From: Misgurnus anguillicaudatus
Lineage: Eukaryota > Chordata > Actinopteri > Cypriniformes > Cobitidae
NCBI RefSeq assembly: GCF_027580225.2
Contig: NC_073352.2
Location: 37,077,501-37,141,500, forward strand
DNA length: 64,000 bases
Direction: 5' to 3'
Shown: positions 47,739 through 64,000 of the stretch, one piece after another
Layout: every line of letters starts with the position of its first letter
Numbering within the stretch: position 1 is the stretch's first letter
Program-made: the position numbers and the translations under genes
Notes under the pieces: generated by a model
The model's database searches: none
What the model saw: only the letters and a program-made list of their open reading frames with translations
Told to the model about the DNA's origin: nothing

Positions 47739-47965
47739 TATGGCGAGTGATTGCTGCCAATTCAAAGCCTAACCTGGAGAAGGATAAGGAGCAGCCTAAC
47801 CTTCCGTCGCCGCCAGTCCGTGTGGAGTTTTGAATGGATTTGATAGGGACTGCAGACGGAAGACCGGCGGTGACGTCACGGCGAGTGCATGGAAGAATCG
47901 TTTACCGGCGGCGACGTCACGACGGCGTATGTTCGAAATTTACATAAAAATTACGTGTACTTAGT
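47739..47965. other. Array-flank transition sequence with CRE-like sites
   Basis: No gene is supported here. The GC content falls across this stretch. A perfect TGACGTCA palindrome lies at 47871-47878, and a related CGACGTCA sits at 47912-47919 in a second GGCG-ACGTCACG context. These could bind CREB/ATF-type factors, or they may be part of a repeated GGCGGYGACGTCACG motif with no function. Confidence 0.5.
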
Positions 47966-48130
47966 ACGTCTGAACTATGTACGTCGCCGTACAACACGTC
48001 TGATACATACGTCGCCACTAAGCACGTCTGATACCCACGTCGCCACTAAGCACGTCTGATACCCACGTCGTCTCTAAGCACGTGTGATACATACGTCGTC
48101 TCTAAGCACGTGTGACACATACGTCATCTC
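47966..48130 (+). repeat. 28-bp minisatellite rich in ACGT
   Basis: Five to six copies of a 28-bp unit (type: CTGATACCCACGTCGCC then ACTAAGCACGT). The first unit is diverged, and the last ones change GCACGTCTG to GCACGTGTG, creating CACGTG palindromes. The unit is unrelated to the 50-bp minisatellite of the array. Confidence 0.85.
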
Positions 48131-48209
48131 CAAATAACTACTTGTGTTTGTAACGAGTTTTTAACAAGATCTGATTGAACTTCATTTCCAACAACAAGGG
48201 GACACTTAA

Positions 48210-49517
48210 CCTTGTGTGGTGTTCGGGTCTGTGGGACCCGTTTTTAATGTTTACTGAAAGAAAAATTATGCAATTAGTTGTTGTTTCAACCTCAGATTCA
48301 TTGGCCTTGGCTCATTTTCTATAAAGAACATAAAAATAATCAAATTTATAATTACTGTACACTGTGTACCCCCCCTACACATTTATATTACATTTGTGGT
48401 GTTCGGGTCCACTGGACCCAGGGTTAATAAGAGTGTAAAAATTGAATGTGCTATTTAACTTCACTCTGTTTTTCTCCTTCCTGGGACTCCTGTGAATGCA
48501 TAAGTGTGTTTGTATTTATGTCTGTACATATGTGATGGATGCATGTCAGAGTTTTGTCATTCTTCTCTTGCTGTAATGCCGCAAGGATACATCATGTTAT
48601 ATATACCGTGCATGAACATTTGTCTGTACCCACTGTCCCAAACACTTTACCTTCTGTCTAACAGGAACCATTCTACATTTTACCATTATCTCTCTTACAA
48701 AAAATCCATAGTTTTATTGTAGTAAAAGAGTAGTAATCATGGTTATTTGGTATATTGGTTACTATTTGTAAAACCATGGGTTTACCACAAAACCTATGGT
48801 GTGTGTGTACCTGGTATTTATCACGTTGTGTGGACCAAATGTCCCACAAAGACGTGTGTGTGAGAGAGAGTTAATAATAGAGAAAGTAAAATATTATCCA
48901 TGTAATTTCATCATTCTAATATGTGGCCAGTAGCAACACATTGCAATGTGTGTGGACCATAGATGGACACAGTATATGTGTATAAAATGCAAGAAATGCA
49001 TACACAACCCAGCTACACAGTAAAAATCTGCTTCTTATGTGTTGTGTTGGCTGGCATGAACAGGTTAAGTGTTCAGTATGGATGTTGTCTTATGATACGG
49101 CATGTGTTCAGTTGGGGCCTTGTGCTGTGTAGACTGACAAAAATGTGTACATTTTCAAAAAGTTCAAAGATTAAACATCAACAGTGATGAAATTTTTTGT
49201 TTCATTTATACTTATTTAAGATAAACATGTTTTTTTCCCCCAATATCTGGATCAGAATACAATTTTCTTCTTTTGTTTCATATTACCACAAAAACGAATG
49301 GCGCTTTAGTTTATTAATAGTCCTCTGCCAGTGATAAATGACAAATATTAACCATAAATTCTGTCTATGTTACTTGCAATAAGGCTAAAGTAAACATCTG
49401 TAAACAATATTACATACATTTGTATGACTGTATTTGTTTAAGATACTAATAATGCTCTGGGTCCACTAGACCCACAAACATCGTCTTAGTAACAAAAATA
49501 TGAACACCACACAAGGG
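48210..49517. mobile_element. piggyBac-like non-autonomous element with TTAA target sites
   Basis: TTAA occurs immediately outside both ends (48206-48209 and 49518-49521). The termini are inverted: left CCTTGTGTGGTGTTCGGGTC, right reading inward on the opposite strand CCCTTGTGTGGTGTTC. A subterminal palindrome follows on each side (GGGTCTGTGGGACCC at 48225, GGGTCCACTAGACCC at 49459). A further internal copy of the end motif (GTGGTGTTCGGGTCCACTGG, near 48397) suggests a duplicated end or a nested insertion. No transposase frame was seen. TTAA target use is typical of piggyBac, though Kolobok elements share it. Confidence 0.75.
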
Positions 49518-49521
49518 TTAA

Positions 49522-50029
49522 TAGAAATGTGAACAATAATCGTGGGGTGAGTCACCTACTGAATTTAATTTCTTTAACTTTTCTGTGCGGTTCAGAACTG
49601 GTTTGAAAGTTGGCAGATTTGCTAATATAGTAGTTAAAGCCACTATTAGCTTCTGGTAGCTTTTTGTGTGACCACAACTGTGTTGATCCTTTATTCTAGA
49701 GGAACATGAATGTATAAGTTTAACAGATATGTTGTCTTTATTATTAAAGTTAATTTTAATAATATTTTTTGTTTTTATTTATATAGCCTGATCAAAGTAA
49801 TTTAACTGTGGCAGTTACATTGTTCTACTGACTACTGTAGTAAATGTAGTTTGTAATCATTCAATGTGTGTATGTACTAGTACTCTTTGACCCAGTTTAC
49901 CATCACAAGAAGTTTGTTTCATTCTTACTCAACAGTGATTTATTGTTTTCTCTGTTTATTAATTCAGTGAAGTGGAGGTATGTAACAGACGGTTTACTAG
50001 TTCACCTGCCCATTTATTCTTGATAATTA
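49522..50029. other. AT-rich intergenic sequence, nothing recognised
   Basis: No gene, RNA or repeat could be supported between the two flanking DNA transposons. Confidence 0.6.
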
Positions 50030-50975
50030 CACTGTGTTCCAAATTATTATGTAGATGCCATTTTTGTTTATTTTCCCAATACAGTCAGTAAGTTTACAAA
50101 TTCTAATTTTCACTCAACGCTTATATGACAGTGTGGATGTTATTCTATTTAAATGAAATAAATATGTCAAAGTATACTTTAATACTTAGAAAAATATGCA
50201 AAATATGCTGTTACAAATTATTATGCACTTTAAACATACTGATAATGATATAATCGATTTAAATGATCCAAAAACATATATCTGTCAAATGTGCTGCATG
50301 GACACAAAACAAACATTGTCCAAAAAAAACACAATGTAAAATAAATAATGTATTTACACAAGTTACATAATAATATATGGACATATCTTTGACATGACTT
50401 TAACTCTCCCATTCATTAAACTTGTAAGTATACAAGTATAGGTTTTGTCTTTATTCCACTTGAAGACGCTAGTATTGCATCCCTAAGTTGATGTTTTTAA
50501 TTGATTCATTGTTGATGAAAGTTTATGCTTTGTAACTTTTGTTCTGTCCACCTCACAGATCTTTCATATAATGATGCACCACAGGCTCTTAAATAGGACT
50601 CGGGTCAGCGGATGATGGTGGTAATACCTTGATTTCTTTCTTATTTTATGCCCATATTAATTAAAATAGTCAGTGATGGTTTTTGCAGCATGGGATGGTG
50701 TATTATCCTCCATGAAAGTAAATTTATTTCAAAAGACATTATGCCCTTTATATCATATTGTGAAAAAAAACATATACAAAAACCTTTATATATTCAAATC
50801 TGTCTGTACTGTGAATCACTCATAAATCTTATAATAGTTCAATAATTTCTGTTTAGGTCCACCAGATATAAATTGTTACAGGAATTAATTACTTAATACA
50901 TTTTTAAGTGAACTTACTGACTGTATTGGAAAAATAAACAAAAATGGCATGTTCATAATAATTTGGAACACGGTG
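50030..50975 (-). mobile_element. Decayed Tc1/mariner-like transposon
   Basis: Long terminal inverted repeats of about 70 bp: the left end reads CACTGTGTTCCAAATTATTA and the right end, read inward, CACCGTGTTCCAAATTATTA. Both continue through GCCATTTTTGTTTATTTT and CCAATACAGTCAGTAAGTT. TA flanks each end (50028-50029 and 50976-50977), as in the Tc1/mariner superfamily. A degenerate transposase remnant lies inside on the minus strand. Confidence 0.8.
50480..50740 (-). pseudogene. Tc1/mariner-like transposase remnant
   Basis: On the minus strand the translation reads EDNTPSHAAKTITDYFN near 50713-50660. This matches the D-N-(A/T)-P-S-H-A-A-K motif around the second catalytic aspartate of Tc1-type transposases. 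About 100 bp further on, a degraded 'P-P-x-S-P-D-L-N-P-I-E-x-L-W-x-I-I' region is recognisable from SLWCIII and its surroundings (50605-50560). Stops and frame changes interrupt it and the N-terminal part is missing, so it cannot make a working enzyme. Confidence 0.7.
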
Positions 50976-51570
50976 TAATGGTAAATTAACTGGGCTTTCT
51001 GTCCTCGAAGGGAGTTGTGAACCTAAGGCCAAGGATTGAGCCCAAACTTCAACACCCCAACCTTCAAAGAGCTTGAACATGAGGCTGTGGCTTAAGGGAA
51101 ACTTCAACCCCCCCCCCCAGACTGGTGTTTTAAGTGTTAGAAAGGTAGATTGGTCTAATTTAAATACAAATAATAAGACTGATTAGCCCTAACTAATTGC
51201 TAGTTAGTCATATTCATTCTTAAGACAAAGTCAAAACAACTATGTTTATGCAACTGGCCACATGACTAAATGATTAGGCTCCTCCAGAACCTTTTGAACT
51301 TCATATAGACAAACAATTGAGAAAAGAGGGGAAAAATCTTAACATTCAGATGTTTGAGTATTTAAAGTTCATTTGAAGACATATGTCAACGACATTATTT
51401 ATTTAAATGATACTAAGTTATTCAAGTATGTTCAGACAATATACATTAACAGCCACATTAACTTAAAATAACAGTAATAAAGTGTTTGTCATGCATGTTC
51501 GGGTGGCTACAGTATGTGTTCCTAATGGTTTACTGTTGTGAGTAAAGGTTTTGGCATGTTGAAACATATG
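50976..51570. other. Intergenic DNA with a C-tract
   Basis: No gene recognised. A run of about eleven C lies near 51107-51118. The segment 51150-51370 resembles 52376-52580 in order and wording (TGGTCTAATTTAAA ... TAAGACTGA ... AAAGAG-GG-A ... CATTCAG-TGT), which suggests an old duplication. Confidence 0.5.
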
Positions 51571-51759
51571 GGACGGTTTCCCGGACAGGGATTAGATTAG
51601 TCCTAGACTAAAATAAATGTAAGAGCTGTCCAAACTGAAAACAACTTGCACTGACATATCTGTAAATCTGTCAGTGCCCTTTGTTTTGCCTCAAAATGCA
51701 CACCAGTAATGTTTTTAGTGATGCATGTTTGTTAAAACTAGTTATATTTCCTAATTAAT
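51571..51759. mobile_element. Truncated palindromic MITE-like element
   Basis: The stretch starts GGACGGTTTCCCGGACAGGG and runs to TTATATTTCCTAATTAA. I recall a common cyprinid repeat whose two ends both read GGTTTCCCGGACAGGGATTAG in opposite directions; here only the left end is present, so the copy looks truncated. The family assignment is from memory. Confidence 0.5.
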
Positions 51760-52960
51760 ATATTCATCCATTTTTAAATAAGATAAAATTGTATATATAA
51801 CAATAGATAAATGTGTAAATTTCACCTTATATAACTTTATACCTTCACGCCACATTATCTATTAATATTTATGTATTATCTACTTTACTTTTTTTGACTA
51901 TTTATTCCCAGGCAATATAATATTTGTTACATTCTGTGCAAATATATACAATATATCTGCAGGGTGAATCGAATGTGTAAGTTAACATAAATTAAACATG
52001 TTTACACTGAGTTTACAAGTTTAAGAACTTTTATGAATAGTGAGATTTAGATTATTTGTATAATTGTATATATTTATTTTGTTGTATACCCCAAGACCTG
52101 AGCAATTATGATTTATGAAATAAAATAATACATATTTCCCCATTTTATTTGTTTAATGTTATTGTTTTAGTAGGTAGACTGAGTAACCTATGCATAAAAT
52201 ATTTTTGAGAACTAGAAGGCCACACTCACTAATCAAAAGTATTGCAGTTCCCATGTCTGCCGGTAGGTGACCCCCAAGCACAAACGTCAAATTAAACATG
52301 TTTAGACAATTGGTCAATGTTTTGGTCTTTTTCTTTGATGTTTTATATATATGTCATGTACACAAAGCTTACACACTGGTCTAATTTAAACCCATTAAAG
52401 TAAGACTGATGGCTAAGTTAACTGGTTGTTGGTCAGCCAAGTTCGACATCAATGCCTTATGTTTGTTGTTAACCTCCTGACAACTTATTTGAAAACAAAT
52501 CAAAAGCTTGACTAGGATAGGGAATGTGTTGAAAGAGAGGACTAAGATTGCAGCATTCAGGTGTCACACGTTAAATTTAAATGTATTTGTGATGTAGACT
52601 ACTTTTAACTGCCCTGTATGCCTTTGATGCTGCATTTGAATGATTATGATGTTTATTAAAAAACTGCGTTGTGTCATGGTTTCAGGTTTCATATTTGGTT
52701 GAATATGGTGATAACTATTGGTTATATAGACTGGTGTTTATGCCTAATGATGATGATGTGTTCATTGAATAAGGGTAAATTGAGTTCATTTGAAAGCTCT
52801 TATTAATAAACGTGTTCTTTTAAGGCTTCAACAATTAGCATACATTAGCATTTTAAGAAATATAACTGCTAATATGCTCAGTGAAGTCTAAAATTAACCT
52901 AAATCTTGCTAAATGTGCCACTTAAGTTATTTAGGGTAGCCTACTATCTGAACCACATTG
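51760..52960. other. AT-rich sequence upstream of the integrase-like gene
   Basis: No gene or RNA supported. The part 52376-52580 is the second member of the diverged repeat pair noted for 51150-51370. Confidence 0.5.
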
Positions 52961-53065
52961 ACAGTTGCGGTGAAACTTCCGTGTCATAAGCGGTTAAATC
53001 ATCGCAGCGGAAGTTAATACCAAGAGCATCTACACCTACGTAAACAGTCAGCGGTACTGGGAAAC
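52961..53065 (+). promoter_or_regulatory. Probable promoter and 5' UTR of the integrase-like gene
   Basis: This TATA-less, relatively GC-rich stretch has two ETS-family core sites in opposite orientation, ACTTCCG at 52975-52981 and CGGAAGT at 53008-53014. Such paired sites are common in housekeeping-type vertebrate promoters. The start codon at 53066 is in a good context (A at -3, G at +4). The transcription start cannot be placed from sequence alone. Confidence 0.45.
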
Positions 53066-63839
<10,774 letters not shown>

Positions 63840-64000
63840 GTATGTAAGCGTTACTCTTATTTTTTACTTTTAACATTTTTTTTAATGTTTTAATACGGTA
63901 GTCGTGACTCTGCCATCTAAATATTTTTGTGATGTCATAAATTTGAATTTGTCTTTGTGTGTTTTAGTTTGTGGTTATTGTGCATGCAGCATTGTTTTGA
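63840..64000 (+). other. 3' flank of the integrase-like gene
   Basis: Begins with GTATGTAAG right after the stop codon. No polyadenylation signal was seen before the window ends, so the transcript probably extends or splices further. Confidence 0.5.

Noticed and set aside
48504..49187. Small open frames inside the piggyBac-like element
   Set aside because: Short, AT-rich, with no transposase motif and no similarity to each other that I can see.

Overview
The window looks like ray-finned fish DNA, most probably from a cyprinid. The evidence is spliced genes with canonical GT/AG introns and a dense mix of vertebrate-type transposons: TTAA-target MITEs, a Tc1/mariner relic, an L2-like LINE, and an LTR retrotransposon with 5-bp target duplications. 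I recall several of these repeat families from cyprinid genomes, but I could not check this. There is no bacterial-type gene organisation.

Positions 1 to about 47738 are one GC-rich, CpG-rich tandem array with no credible gene. It has several nested levels. The basic A monomer is about 454 bp, always in the same orientation, and carries one A-tract of roughly 8-13 bases. Each A monomer is itself three diverged subunits of about 146-161 bp. Sixteen runs of A monomers (about 72 A-tracts by my count) are separated by fifteen copies of an 887-987 bp block B. Block B begins with a diverged A-subunit, continues with unique GC-rich DNA and a 50-bp minisatellite built on a GTTGGTCAACC core, and ends with a TATATA-containing segment. 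A two-cassette unit (B-A-B-A) occurs four times: at 1776-6862 and 25146-30232 (5087 bp each), and at 12926-19034 and 19035-25145 (6109 and 6111 bp). The array may be an expanded ribosomal intergenic-spacer-like sequence or a satellite; no rRNA gene lies in the window to settle it.

Positions 47739-48206 are a transition zone with two CRE-like palindrome sites and a 28-bp minisatellite. From there the DNA is AT-rich and carries a piggyBac-like non-autonomous element (48210-49517) and a decayed Tc1/mariner element (50030-50975).

The one convincing cellular gene is on the + strand at 53066-63839. It has six coding exons and encodes a retroviral-integrase-fold protein with a complete D,D36E catalytic triad. 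It resembles single-copy, intron-containing 'integrase core domain' proteins of fish. One frame break in exon 2 (between 53784 and 53830) must be explained by an indel, an error or a different gene model. Its fourth intron (7.4 kb) is inflated by a nest of transposons: an LTR retrotransposon with identical LTRs and a gag-only reading frame sits in an L2-like LINE, which sits in a terminal-inverted-repeat element, which adjoins a TTAA element, all inside an older TTAA element.
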